Below, one piece after another: positions 1 to 5,224 of a DNA stretch of 5,224 bases. The notes beneath the pieces were generated by a model that was given only the letters and a program-made list of their open reading frames with translations, made no database searches and had not been told where the DNA came from. The translations under genes were made by a program, and so were the position numbers. Numbering within the stretch: the stretch's first letter is position 1; every line of letters starts with the position of its first letter. This stretch comes from DASQDN01 sp035630195 (GTDB taxonomy: Bacteria > Acidobacteriota > Terriglobia > Bryobacterales > Bryobacteraceae). The stretch lies in the NCBI GenBank assembly GCA_035630195.1, contig DASQLD010000342.1, forward strand, positions 1 through 5,224. The letters are read 5' to 3'.

Positions 1-1
1 T

Positions 2-1072
2 CGCGACCGTGTCACCGGCGCTACGCTGCTTCAGGTGACGAACCATTCCTCGATTAGTCATCCCACGTATTTTCTGCAGAGTTCGTTTACGCCCAACGGG
101 TCAAACGTTATCTTTACGTCCTACCGAGTGGGTTCGGCTCAATTATTCGAAGCCGATCTCCGGAGTGGCGATATTCGGCAGTTGACCGATGGACCAGCCA
201 TTCATCCCTTTTCGCCTCTGATCGCCGGAGAGTTCATCGTCTTCGTACGTGGCGGATCCGTGTGGCGGATCAACCGGCAATCGCTCGAAGAAGCGGAGAT
301 CGTAAACTTCGCCGATGGGCAACTTGGTGAATGCTCATTGAGCGCCGACGGAGACTGGCTGACTGCTGCGATCCGTCGAGGGTCACAAGCCGGCCTCGTT
401 GTGGGACGTATGGATGGAGCCGATTGGAAGTTCATCCCCTTCGAGCGTACGGTGATCCACCCACAGTTCCATCCTGTCGAACCGGACTGGTTGATTTTCG
501 CAGGCGATCCGGCGCCGCGGATGTATCGTATACGGCGGGACGGTTCGGGACTCGAATGCTTGTATCAGCACGGCAATGATGAATTCCTGGTGCATGAGAC
601 TTTCCTCGGCTCCACCGGCAATATTGTGTTCACGGTATGGCCGAGACAGCTCTGCCAGATGGATTGGACAACACGTCAGATCCGAGAGATTGTGGCATTT
701 AACGCTTGGCATATCGCAAGCAACAAGGCGGGGACGCAAGTGTTATGCGATACGAATCATCCCGATCGTGGAATCTTCCTGATTGGTGTTGCGGATGGTT
801 CGCGCAAGCATATCTGCATGTCCGACGCGAGCAATGGCGGATCGCAATGGCGGGAGTCGCGCTACGCCTTGGCGGACGACTTCGCGCGAGCCAGATCTGC
901 GGCGCAGGCTTCGGGAACTCTGAGCTGGATGGAAGCGTCGACAGACACTGTGTATGGACCGCAATGGACCCATCCCCATCCGTCGTTCTCGGCCGACGAA
1001 AAGCGGATCGCTTTTGCCAGCGATCGGACGGGAACGACGCAAGTGTACGTCGCCGACATAGAATCACTGTGA
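2..1072 (+). CDS. Oligogalacturonate lyase-like beta-propeller protein, 5' partial
   Basis: This is probably a cytoplasmic oligogalacturonate lyase (Ogl, pectate lyase family 22), which splits short galacturonides by beta-elimination to 5-keto-4-deoxyuronate. The frame is open to the left edge. The first codons read RDRVTGATLLQVT, resembling the start of the first blade of this family, so the true start lies upstream; a GTG at 35 is possible but has no ribosome binding site. TolB/PD40-type blades recur, for example SFTPNG..VIFTSYR (about 86-127) and the final SFSADEKRIAFASDR (980-1024). The Mn-binding set known from Yersinia Ogl (three His and one Gln) appears conserved: His in NHPDRG (codon 758), and Gln, His, His in QWTHPH (codons 962, 971, 977) with the same internal spacing. 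His in VHETF (codon 593) fits the proposed catalytic His. The downstream transporter supports a uronate role. The alternative is a non-catalytic TolB-like propeller or an enzyme with another uronate substrate. Confidence 0.72.
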   Translation, partial: RDRVTGATLLQVTNHSSISHPTYFLQSSFTPNGSNVIFTSYRVGSAQLFEADLRSGDIRQLTDGPAIHPFSPLIAGEFIVFVRGGSVWRINRQSLEEAEIVNFADGQLGECSLSADGDWLTAAIRRGSQAGLVVGRMDGADWKFIPFERTVIHPQFHPVEPDWLIFAGDPAPRMYRIRRDGSGLECLYQHGNDEFLVHETFLGSTGNIVFTVWPRQLCQMDWTTRQIREIVAFNAWHIASNKAGTQVLCDTNHPDRGIFLIGVADGSRKHICMSDASNGGSQWRESRYALADDFARARSAAQASGTLSWMEASTDTVYGPQWTHPHPSFSADEKRIAFASDRTGTTQVYVADIESL

Positions 1073-1107
1073 TGGGAATCTTCGTAATTCGTCTGAAAGG
1101 ACACTAA
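1072..1107 (+). other. Possible 11-codon mini-ORF bridging lyase and transporter genes
   Basis: An ATG at 1072 overlaps the lyase stop as TGATG and opens a frame reading MGIFVIRLKGH. Its TAA ends at 1107, directly against the transporter ATG at 1108. It has no ribosome binding site of its own, so translation would depend on ribosomes finishing the lyase. It may carry ribosomes onto the transporter start, or it may be chance. No function is claimed for the peptide. Confidence 0.2.
1096..1101 (+). promoter_or_regulatory. Ribosome binding site of the MFS transporter
   Basis: AAAGGA lies 6 bases before the ATG at 1108. It supports that start over others and lets the transporter be translated independently, although it sits only 24 bases after the lyase stop codon. 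Confidence 0.7.
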
Positions 1108-2373
1108 ATGCGCTACCGCCATCGAGTACTTGGCCTTCTGTTTCTGCTTTCGATCATCACCTACCTTGATCGCGTTTGCATTTCGGTAGCTGGTCCGCGC
1201 ATGCAGCAGGAGTTGAACCTCAGCCCTTCTCAATGGGGATGGGTCGTCGGACTGTTTACGTTGTCCTATGCCGCGTTTGAGATTCCTAGTGGCGCCATGG
1301 CGGACCGAATCGGCCCGCGCAAGGTTCTCACCCGAATCGTCGGCTGGTGGTCGATTTTCACGAGCCTGACCGGTGTCGTCTCGAACTTCTATGCGCTGCT
1401 GGCAGTGCGTTTTGCGTTTGGCGCGGGCGAGGCAGGCGCATATCCGAGCAGTTCCTCCGCAATCTCGCGATGGTTCCCCGTGGTGGAACGCGGGCGAGCC
1501 CATGGAATTGTTTGGATGGCCAGCCGAATTGGAGGCGCGATCTCGCCGTTGCTTGTGGTTCCGATTCAAATTGCTTACGGCTGGCGCATGTCGTTTTACG
1601 TGTTCGGCGTAATCGGTATTGCCTGGTGTATCCTCTGGTACGTTTGGTACCGCGATCATCCGGCCGAGAAAGAAGGGGTTACATCAGCCGAACTCAAAGA
1701 GATCGGTGGTGGAGCACGCGCCGCCCACGTGAGTTTGCCCTGGGGACAAGTGCTGAAGAGCCGCAATCTGTGGAAGATCATGTTGATGTATCACACGTAC
1801 TGCTGGGGAAGCTACTTCTATCTCTCGTGGCTCCACACCTATTTGCAGAAGGGTCGCGGATTCACGGAAGGAGAGATGAAGATCTACTCGATGCTGCCAT
1901 TCCTTGCCGGCGCCGTGGGTAATCTCTTCGGCGGATCGCTGAGTGACGTATTAGTCCGGCGTTTCGGCTTGAGACTTGGTCGCGTCGTCGTCGGAACTAC
2001 GGGCCTCGCTATTTCTGCGCTTTGTCTGTTCGGCACGGCAGTGACTCCCAGCAAGTACTGGGCAGTGGCGTTCCTCACCTTTGGCTACTTCAGCATGGAT
2101 TGCATGCTGCCCGTTTCCTGGTCGATTTGTCTGGACGTAGGCAGGCGCTATGCGGGGGCTGTCACCGGCGCAATGAATATGGCCGGTCAGGCTGGATCGT
2201 TCATCTCATCGGTTGCGTTCGGGTACATGGTCACGTACTTTGGCAGTTTCGACACGCCGCTGCTACTGTTCTCTGCGATGCTGGCTGTCAGCGCAGCCAT
2301 CTACACCAGGATCGATCCGACTGAACAGCTTGTCCCGGAGATGGAACCGGTTCCGGTCGGTGCGGCACATTAG
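1108..2373 (+). CDS. MFS transporter, anion:cation symporter (hexuronate-type) family
   Basis: This is an inner-membrane secondary transporter of 421 residues with about 12 predicted membrane helices in two halves, split by a hydrophilic loop near residues 182-211. Family marks are YLDR in helix 1 (19-22), the MFS motif-A loop SGAMADRIGPRK (61-72), the helix 4 stretch FGAGEAGAYPSSS (104-116) followed by RWFP (121-124), and a second, weaker loop motif GGSLSD (275-280). The helix 1 DR and the helix 4 GEA-(A/F)-P pattern are typical of the ACS family, which carries organic anions such as hexuronates, glucarate, phthalate and tartrate with H+ or Na+. The actual substrate cannot be read from sequence. 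The neighbouring oligogalacturonate lyase-like gene, 35 bases upstream on the same strand, suggests uronates or small galacturonides. The ATG at 1108 has a good ribosome binding site and begins a normal N-terminus for the family. Confidence 0.88.
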   Translation: MRYRHRVLGLLFLLSIITYLDRVCISVAGPRMQQELNLSPSQWGWVVGLFTLSYAAFEIPSGAMADRIGPRKVLTRIVGWWSIFTSLTGVVSNFYALLAVRFAFGAGEAGAYPSSSSAISRWFPVVERGRAHGIVWMASRIGGAISPLLVVPIQIAYGWRMSFYVFGVIGIAWCILWYVWYRDHPAEKEGVTSAELKEIGGGARAAHVSLPWGQVLKSRNLWKIMLMYHTYCWGSYFYLSWLHTYLQKGRGFTEGEMKIYSMLPFLAGAVGNLFGGSLSDVLVRRFGLRLGRVVVGTTGLAISALCLFGTAVTPSKYWAVAFLTFGYFSMDCMLPVSWSICLDVGRRYAGAVTGAMNMAGQAGSFISSVAFGYMVTYFGSFDTPLLLFSAMLAVSAAIYTRIDPTEQLVPEMEPVPVGAAH

Positions 2374-2395
2374 TATTGAATAATGCAGTATTGAA
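2372..2395 (+). repeat. Short direct repeat (9 bases, twice)
   Basis: AGTATTGAA occurs at 2372-2380 and 2387-2395, separated by 6 bases, in the short gap between the transporter stop and the thpR start. The first copy overlaps the transporter TAG. A tiny ATG-CAG-TAT-TGA frame (2383-2394) lies across it. It may be a small local duplication; no known operator was recognised. Confidence 0.4.
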
Positions 2396-2398
2396 CTG

Positions 2399-2953
2399 AT
2401 GCGCTTATTCACAGGAATCGATATACCCGAGGATGTGGTGGCGAACCTGAACCGGCTACTCGATTTGCTGCGGCCGACGGCGCACTTGAAGTGGACTCCG
2501 CCATATAACTTTCACCTCACCACGAAGTTTATCGGCGCATGGCCTGAAGACCGTCTGCGCGAACTGATCGACCAACTTCGTCCTCTGGGGAATCGCTCCG
2601 CCATCGGCATCGGTGTCGAAGGTGTTGGCTGGTTTCCGAATGCGCGTAGCCCAAAGATACTCTGGACCGGGATCAAAGCGGGTCCGGAACTTGCAGGGCT
2701 CGCCTTGGACACAGATCATGTTCTGAGTTCAATGGGAATCCCTAAAGAGACAAAACCGTTCTCTCCTCATTTGACGCTTGCCCGGGTCAAGGACGTGGTT
2801 CCGTTGTCCAGGCTTAGGGATGAGATCGCACATTTGCCGTCGGCGGAATTCGGCGCATTCAACGCAGACCGGTTCTATCTCTACGAGAGTAAGACTGGTC
2901 CGAACGGCTCGATCTATTCCAAACTGGCCGAGTTTCCCCTGATCGCCGCATGA
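2399..2953 (+). CDS. thpR: RNA 2',3'-cyclic phosphodiesterase (2H family, formerly 2'-5' RNA ligase)
   Basis: ThpR is a cytosolic 2H phosphoesterase that opens 2',3'-cyclic phosphate ends of RNA to 2'-phosphates, and in vitro can join tRNA halves through a 2'-5' bond. The 184-residue protein has the usual family length and starts with the typical MRLFTGIDIP strand. Both catalytic HxTx motifs are present: HLTT at 39-42 and HLTL at 124-127, in the two symmetric lobes. The ATG at 2399 is chosen because the family N-terminus begins exactly there, although no clear ribosome binding site precedes it. It lies 25 bases after the transporter stop and its TGA overlaps the plsY ATG. The physiological RNA target is not known for bacterial homologues in general, and the lipid-gene neighbours do not clarify it. 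Confidence 0.92.
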   Translation: MRLFTGIDIPEDVVANLNRLLDLLRPTAHLKWTPPYNFHLTTKFIGAWPEDRLRELIDQLRPLGNRSAIGIGVEGVGWFPNARSPKILWTGIKAGPELAGLALDTDHVLSSMGIPKETKPFSPHLTLARVKDVVPLSRLRDEIAHLPSAEFGAFNADRFYLYESKTGPNGSIYSKLAEFPLIAA

Positions 2954-3555
2954 CGAACATTCTAGTGCTGGTGGCAGCTTATTTGATCGGCGCGATACCG
3001 TTCGGGTATCTACTCGTTCGAATGAAAAGTGGCGAAGATGTTCGCGCCTTGGGGAGCGGGAACATTGGCGCCACGAATGTGCTTCGGACAACGGGCCGTA
3101 GTCTCGGATTCGCGACGCTGCTGCTCGATATCGGAAAGGGCGTGCTTGCGGTCTGGATGGCGGATCGTCTGCTAGGCGGCTCGGCATTCTGGATGTCTCT
3201 CACGGCGCTTGCCGTGATGGCCGGGCATGCATTCCCGATCTTTCTGAAATTCAAGGGAGGAAAAGCCGTAGCTAGTTTCGTTGGCGCGTTTCTTTATCTA
3301 ACGCCCGTGCCACTGTTGACGGTGTTATTGGTGTTCGTCATTACTGTCGCCGCGACGCGATATATTTCGCTCGGCTCGGTACTGGCGGCCGGCTTCTTCC
3401 CCGCCTCAGTGTTCCTGATCGATCATCCGCCGAACATCGTCGTCCTGGCCGCCACCGTCGCTGGAGCGTTCATCGTAATACGCCACACCAGTAATCTAAA
3501 GCGCATCCGGGATGGGAATGAGAACGTCTTCTCACTTGGAGGGCGGAAGCGTTGA
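2950..3555 (+). CDS. plsY: Acyl-phosphate:glycerol-3-phosphate acyltransferase PlsY
   Basis: PlsY is an integral membrane enzyme that transfers an acyl group from acyl-phosphate (made by PlsX, not in this window) to position 1 of glycerol-3-phosphate, giving lysophosphatidic acid. The 201-residue hydrophobic protein carries all three family motifs: GSGNIGATN at 35-43; GHAFP (92-96) with the phosphate-binding loop GGKAVAS (103-109); and RHTSNLKR (178-185) followed by GNENVF (189-194). The Ala in the GGKAVA loop is also common in Firmicutes PlsY as I recall them, so it is not a defect. The start ATG overlaps the thpR stop as ATGA and has no good ribosome binding site, which implies translational coupling. 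The next gene, gpsA, supplies its glycerol-3-phosphate substrate and overlaps it by 4 bases. Confidence 0.96.
   Translation: MTNILVLVAAYLIGAIPFGYLLVRMKSGEDVRALGSGNIGATNVLRTTGRSLGFATLLLDIGKGVLAVWMADRLLGGSAFWMSLTALAVMAGHAFPIFLKFKGGKAVASFVGAFLYLTPVPLLTVLLVFVITVAATRYISLGSVLAAGFFPASVFLIDHPPNIVVLAATVAGAFIVIRHTSNLKRIRDGNENVFSLGGRKR
3538..3542 (+). promoter_or_regulatory. Ribosome binding site fixing the TTG start of gpsA
   Basis: GGAGG lies inside the last codons of plsY, 9 bases before TTG at 3552. It supports TTG as the real start of gpsA, since no in-frame ATG or GTG lies close to the beginning of the nucleotide-binding fold. Confidence 0.75.
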
Positions 3556-4544
3556 GAGAGCTATCGATCCTCGGTGCCGGAAGTTGGGGCACGGCGCTCG
3601 CAATCGTGCTCGCGCCTCGATTTGTACGCGTACGTTTGTGGTCGCACGATACGGGCCTCGCGGATGTGGTGGGATTGTCACGCGAGAACACTGCATATTT
3701 GCCGGGCTTTCGCTTGCCGGATAACGTCGAGCTGACCGACGATCTGGCCCATGCGCTTGAAGAAACGAATATTGTGCTACTGGTTGCTCCATCGCAACAT
3801 TTGCGAACCGTTCTTCGTCGATCGCTTCCGTTTCTCACTGCCGACATGCTGTTCGTCGTCGCGACGAAGGGTCTCGAAACTGGATCGCTCGAGCGAATGT
3901 CGGAGATCGTTATAGGAGAGTGCCCTTTTGATGCGAAGGTCGCAACTTTGTCGGGACCGACCTTTGCCAAGGAGATCGCCAAAGGTGAGCCTACAGCAGT
4001 TGTGATTGCTTCCCCGGATCAGGATCTTGCTGCGACGGTACAGGGCGCGTTTTCGGGTCCGACATTCCGGCTCTACACGAACGCTGACCAGATCGGCGTA
4101 GAGCTGGGCGCCGCACTGAAGAATGTGATCGCCATCGGCGCTGGGATTTGCGAAGGTTTGGGACTCGGTCACAACCCGGTAGCTGCGTTGGTGACGAGAG
4201 GTCTTGCGGAGATCACGCGTCTGGCGGTAGCGGCCGGTGGTCAGGCCAAGACGCTGTCGGGGCTGGCGGGGTTAGGAGATCTTGTACTGACGTGCACCGG
4301 CGATCTCAGTCGAAACCGGAGAGTCGGCGTGGAACTGGGGAAAGGTCGCAGTCTGGCAGTGATTCTGGCGGCGACAAACATGATTGCCGAAGGTGTTGAG
4401 ACGACGTTCGCGGCGGTCGACCTGGCCGCCAAGCTTGGGGTCGAGATGCCAATTACGGCCCAGATGAACTTGGTTCTACGCGACGGCAAAGCTCCCCAAG
4501 AGGCGATTCGCTACCTGATGGAACGGTCCTTAAGAAGCGAATAA
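3552..4544 (+). CDS. gpsA: NAD(P)-dependent glycerol-3-phosphate dehydrogenase
   Basis: GpsA is a cytosolic enzyme that reduces dihydroxyacetone phosphate to sn-glycerol-3-phosphate with NAD(P)H, feeding phospholipid synthesis. The 330-residue length is normal. An N-terminal Rossmann fold begins almost at once with GAGSWGTA (8-15). Further family marks are TKG (105-107), SGPTFA (134-139), the catalytic Lys in ALKN (Lys190), NPVAALVTRGLAE (208-220), GLGDL (241-245) and TCTGDLSRNRR (247-257), which includes the substrate-binding Arg region. The TTG start overlaps the plsY stop as TTGA and is backed by GGAGG 9 bases upstream; starting later would cut the nucleotide-binding loop. Pairing with plsY places production and use of glycerol-3-phosphate in one transcript. 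No transcription terminator is visible after the TAA. Confidence 0.97.
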   Translation: MRELSILGAGSWGTALAIVLAPRFVRVRLWSHDTGLADVVGLSRENTAYLPGFRLPDNVELTDDLAHALEETNIVLLVAPSQHLRTVLRRSLPFLTADMLFVVATKGLETGSLERMSEIVIGECPFDAKVATLSGPTFAKEIAKGEPTAVVIASPDQDLAATVQGAFSGPTFRLYTNADQIGVELGAALKNVIAIGAGICEGLGLGHNPVAALVTRGLAEITRLAVAAGGQAKTLSGLAGLGDLVLTCTGDLSRNRRVGVELGKGRSLAVILAATNMIAEGVETTFAAVDLAAKLGVEMPITAQMNLVLRDGKAPQEAIRYLMERSLRSE

Positions 4545-4548
4545 GTCC

Positions 4549-4574
4549 GCAACTTTTCGTCGCCCGGCGTGTTA
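4549..4574 (+). promoter_or_regulatory. Candidate ECF-type promoter for the sigma factor gene
   Basis: The 38-base gap between gpsA and the sigma gene has GCAACTTTTC (4549-4558), resembling an AAC-containing ECF -35 element, and GCGTGTTA (4567-4574) as a possible -10. From AAC to CGT is 14 bases, or 16 to TGTTA, so the fit is only approximate. If used, transcription would begin about at the ATG at 4583, giving a nearly leaderless message, which agrees with the lack of a ribosome binding site there. Self-activation is typical of ECF sigma genes but is inferred here. Confidence 0.3.
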
Positions 4575-4582
4575 CTAAAGAA

Positions 4583-4930
4583 ATGATGGCGGTCGCGGCC
4601 CTGGAGCAGGATGCAGAGCTGATGCTAAGGGTTCGCGATGGCGATCCGGCTAGCTTCGCGCTTCTGCTGGAGCGTCATCGTGCTCCGGTTGTGCATTTCC
4701 TTTACCGCATGATTCCGAATCAGGCTGTGGCGGAAGAATTGGCGCAGGAAGTGTTCCTTCGTGTTTACAAGTCGCGGGCATCGTACGAACCGACAGCCAA
4801 ATTTACGACATGGCTCTTTCGAATTGCGACTCATCTGGCACTCAATCAGATCCGTGACAACCGGCGCGAAAAGTCGCACAAGCATGGACGAAGAGGCGGA
4901 AAATGGGTTCGTCCGGCAGTTTTCCGATGA
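4583..4930 (+). CDS. ECF RNA polymerase sigma factor, N-terminal (sigma2) half of a frame-split gene
   Basis: ECF sigma-70 factors bind core RNA polymerase and direct it to stress or envelope-response promoters. This frame encodes a full sigma2 domain: LMLRVRDGDPASFALLLERH (13-32), the core-binding stretch AEELAQEVFLRVYKS (50-64), and the -10 recognition helix KFTTWLFRIATHLALNQIRD (73-92). After about residue 97 the reading becomes unrelated (KHGRRGGKWVRPAVFR) and stops, while the expected linker and sigma4 domain continue in the next frame from about 4881. Joining the frames by skipping one base near 4880 gives a 191-residue protein, the normal ECF size. ATG at 4583 (or 4586) is chosen because it precedes the domain by the usual dozen residues; no ribosome binding site is seen. 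The split could be a true mutation, a sequencing or assembly error, or, less likely, regulated frameshifting. Confidence 0.85.
   Translation: MMAVAALEQDAELMLRVRDGDPASFALLLERHRAPVVHFLYRMIPNQAVAEELAQEVFLRVYKSRASYEPTAKFTTWLFRIATHLALNQIRDNRREKSHKHGRRGGKWVRPAVFR
4868..4890 (+). other. Frameshift junction inside the ECF sigma factor gene
   Basis: Sigma2 similarity ends at NRREKSH (codons to 4879) in the first frame. The typical acidic linker starts as SMDEEAEN (from 4881) in the frame one base ahead. One extra base, such as one A of CACAAGC at 4877-4883, or two missing bases would explain this. Both frames are open between 4761 and 4930, so the exact base cannot be fixed. No classic slippery sequence is present. 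Confidence 0.75.
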
Positions 4931-5159
4931 TGCGCCGAACATCGAGCAGAGTCTACTCCGGGAGGCGAAACTGGCGGAAGTGAGAGCGGCGATCGAGTCT
5001 TTGGCGCCCAAACAGAAGGCCGCAGTGCTCATGCACAAGTATCAGGAAATGGATTACGCGCAAATTGCCGCAGTTCTTGGCGCCTCCGAATCTGGGGTGA
5101 AATCCCTGTTGTTCCGCGCATATGAGACTCTGCGAGCGCGATTGGCGCATATGGCTTGA
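4884..5159 (+). CDS. ECF RNA polymerase sigma factor, C-terminal (sigma4) half of a frame-split gene
   Basis: This frame carries the sigma4 domain that reads the -35 element. From ATG 4884 it gives 91 residues: an acidic linker MDEEAENGF, then LREAKLAEVRAAIESLAPKQKAAVLMHKY in which conserved SLAPKQ begins region 4.1 (39-44), and the helix-turn-helix MDYAQIAAVLGASESGVKSL (56-75) followed by LFRAYETLRARL (76-87). It most likely belongs to the same protein as the upstream half. The frame is open back to 4761, and ATG 4884 has only a weak GAAAAG upstream, so independent translation is doubtful but not excluded. Free-standing sigma4-like partners do exist in other bacteria (SigO/RsoA of Bacillus), which is the alternative reading. 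The next gene starts 23 bases after the stop. Confidence 0.85.
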   Translation: MDEEAENGFVRQFSDDAPNIEQSLLREAKLAEVRAAIESLAPKQKAAVLMHKYQEMDYAQIAAVLGASESGVKSLLFRAYETLRARLAHMA

Positions 5160-5169
5160 TCGACATGGG

Positions 5170-5175
5170 AAAGGA
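5170..5175 (+). promoter_or_regulatory. Ribosome binding site of the last, partial gene
   Basis: AAAGGA lies 7 bases before ATG 5183. It argues for that start over the in-frame ATG at 5165, which has no such site before it. Confidence 0.6.
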
Positions 5176-5182
5176 TCGCGAA

Positions 5183-5224
5183 ATGGATTGCCCGACTCAG
5201 AATGTACTCGACTATTGCGCTCGG
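5183..5224 (+). CDS. Start of a downstream gene, 3' partial; possibly a zinc-finger anti-sigma factor
   Basis: Only 14 codons lie in the window, reading MDCPTQNVLDYCAR. An in-frame ATG at 5165 would add MGKDRE, but the ribosome binding site favours 5183. A gene placed directly after an ECF sigma factor is often its anti-sigma factor, and a short N-terminus with an early Cys and a later L-x-Y pattern resembles the start of the zf-HC2 zinc-finger domain found in such proteins. Too little is present to prove this; the call rests mainly on position. Confidence 0.4.
   Translation, partial: MDCPTQNVLDYCAR

Noticed and set aside
862..1659. Long minus-strand open frame (265 codons) across the lyase-transporter junction
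   Set aside because: It lies opposite two well-supported genes, has a basic, low-order composition with no recognisable domain, and has no good start context. It is a shadow of the GC-rich coding strand.
3040..3260. PlsY motif 2 as GGKAVAS instead of GGKGVAT, possible loss of function
   Set aside because: The Ala form of this loop is common in functional PlsY proteins such as those of Firmicutes, and the other motifs are intact.
3470..3982. Minus-strand open frame (170 codons) opposite plsY and gpsA
   Set aside because: It is antisense to conserved motifs of both enzymes and its Ser/Arg-rich translation looks like no known family.
4545..4582. Rho-independent terminator after gpsA
   Set aside because: There is no stable GC hairpin followed by a T-run in the gap; the TTTT at 4554-4557 is not preceded by an inverted repeat.
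4870..4890. Programmed +1 frameshift signal in the sigma gene
   Set aside because: No prfB-like slow stop codon, slippery run or upstream stimulatory Shine-Dalgarno is present, so an indel or sequence error is a simpler explanation.
1..5224. Mobile elements, CRISPR arrays, tRNA or rRNA genes
   Set aside because: No transposase, terminal inverted repeats, regularly spaced repeats or structural RNA sequences were seen; nearly all bases belong to the listed genes.

Overview
The window looks like a densely packed chromosomal segment of a soil-type, moderately GC-rich Gram-negative bacterium. The flavour of the proteins (a beta-propeller uronate enzyme beside an ACS-family MFS transporter, a thpR-plsY-gpsA block, and an ECF sigma factor followed by what may be an anti-sigma gene) suggests an Acidobacteriota member, perhaps of the Solibacter/Bryobacter type. 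That placement is inferred from gene content and protein style and was not tested by a search. All genes are on the plus strand and no gap between genes exceeds 40 bases.

Region 1 (start to about 2373) holds a carbohydrate pair. First comes the 3' part of an oligogalacturonate-lyase-like beta-propeller protein whose start lies left of the window. It is followed by a 421-residue MFS transporter of the anion:cation symporter type, the family that includes hexuronate carriers. Together they suggest uptake and cytoplasmic breakdown of pectin-derived uronates.

Region 2 (2399-4544) is a tight housekeeping block: thpR (RNA 2',3'-cyclic phosphodiesterase), plsY (acyl-phosphate:glycerol-3-phosphate acyltransferase) and gpsA (glycerol-3-phosphate dehydrogenase). 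Each junction is a 4-base stop/start overlap (ATGA, then TTGA), so the three are probably co-translated. GpsA makes the glycerol-3-phosphate that PlsY acylates, which is the first committed step of phospholipid synthesis. thpR is a passenger with no obvious metabolic link.

Region 3 (4545 to end) begins with a 38-base gap holding a weak ECF-like promoter candidate. It continues with an ECF sigma-70 factor whose sigma2 and sigma4 halves lie in two different reading frames, so a +1 shift near 4880 is needed to join them into a normal 191-residue protein. The window ends 14 codons into another gene with its own ribosome binding site, possibly a zinc-finger anti-sigma factor.

I found no RNA genes, mobile elements, CRISPR arrays or convincing rho-independent terminators, and no clear sign of a wholly new system. 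The most useful points to check are the split sigma factor, the intact lyase metal site next to the transporter, and the TTG-started, overlapping gpsA.
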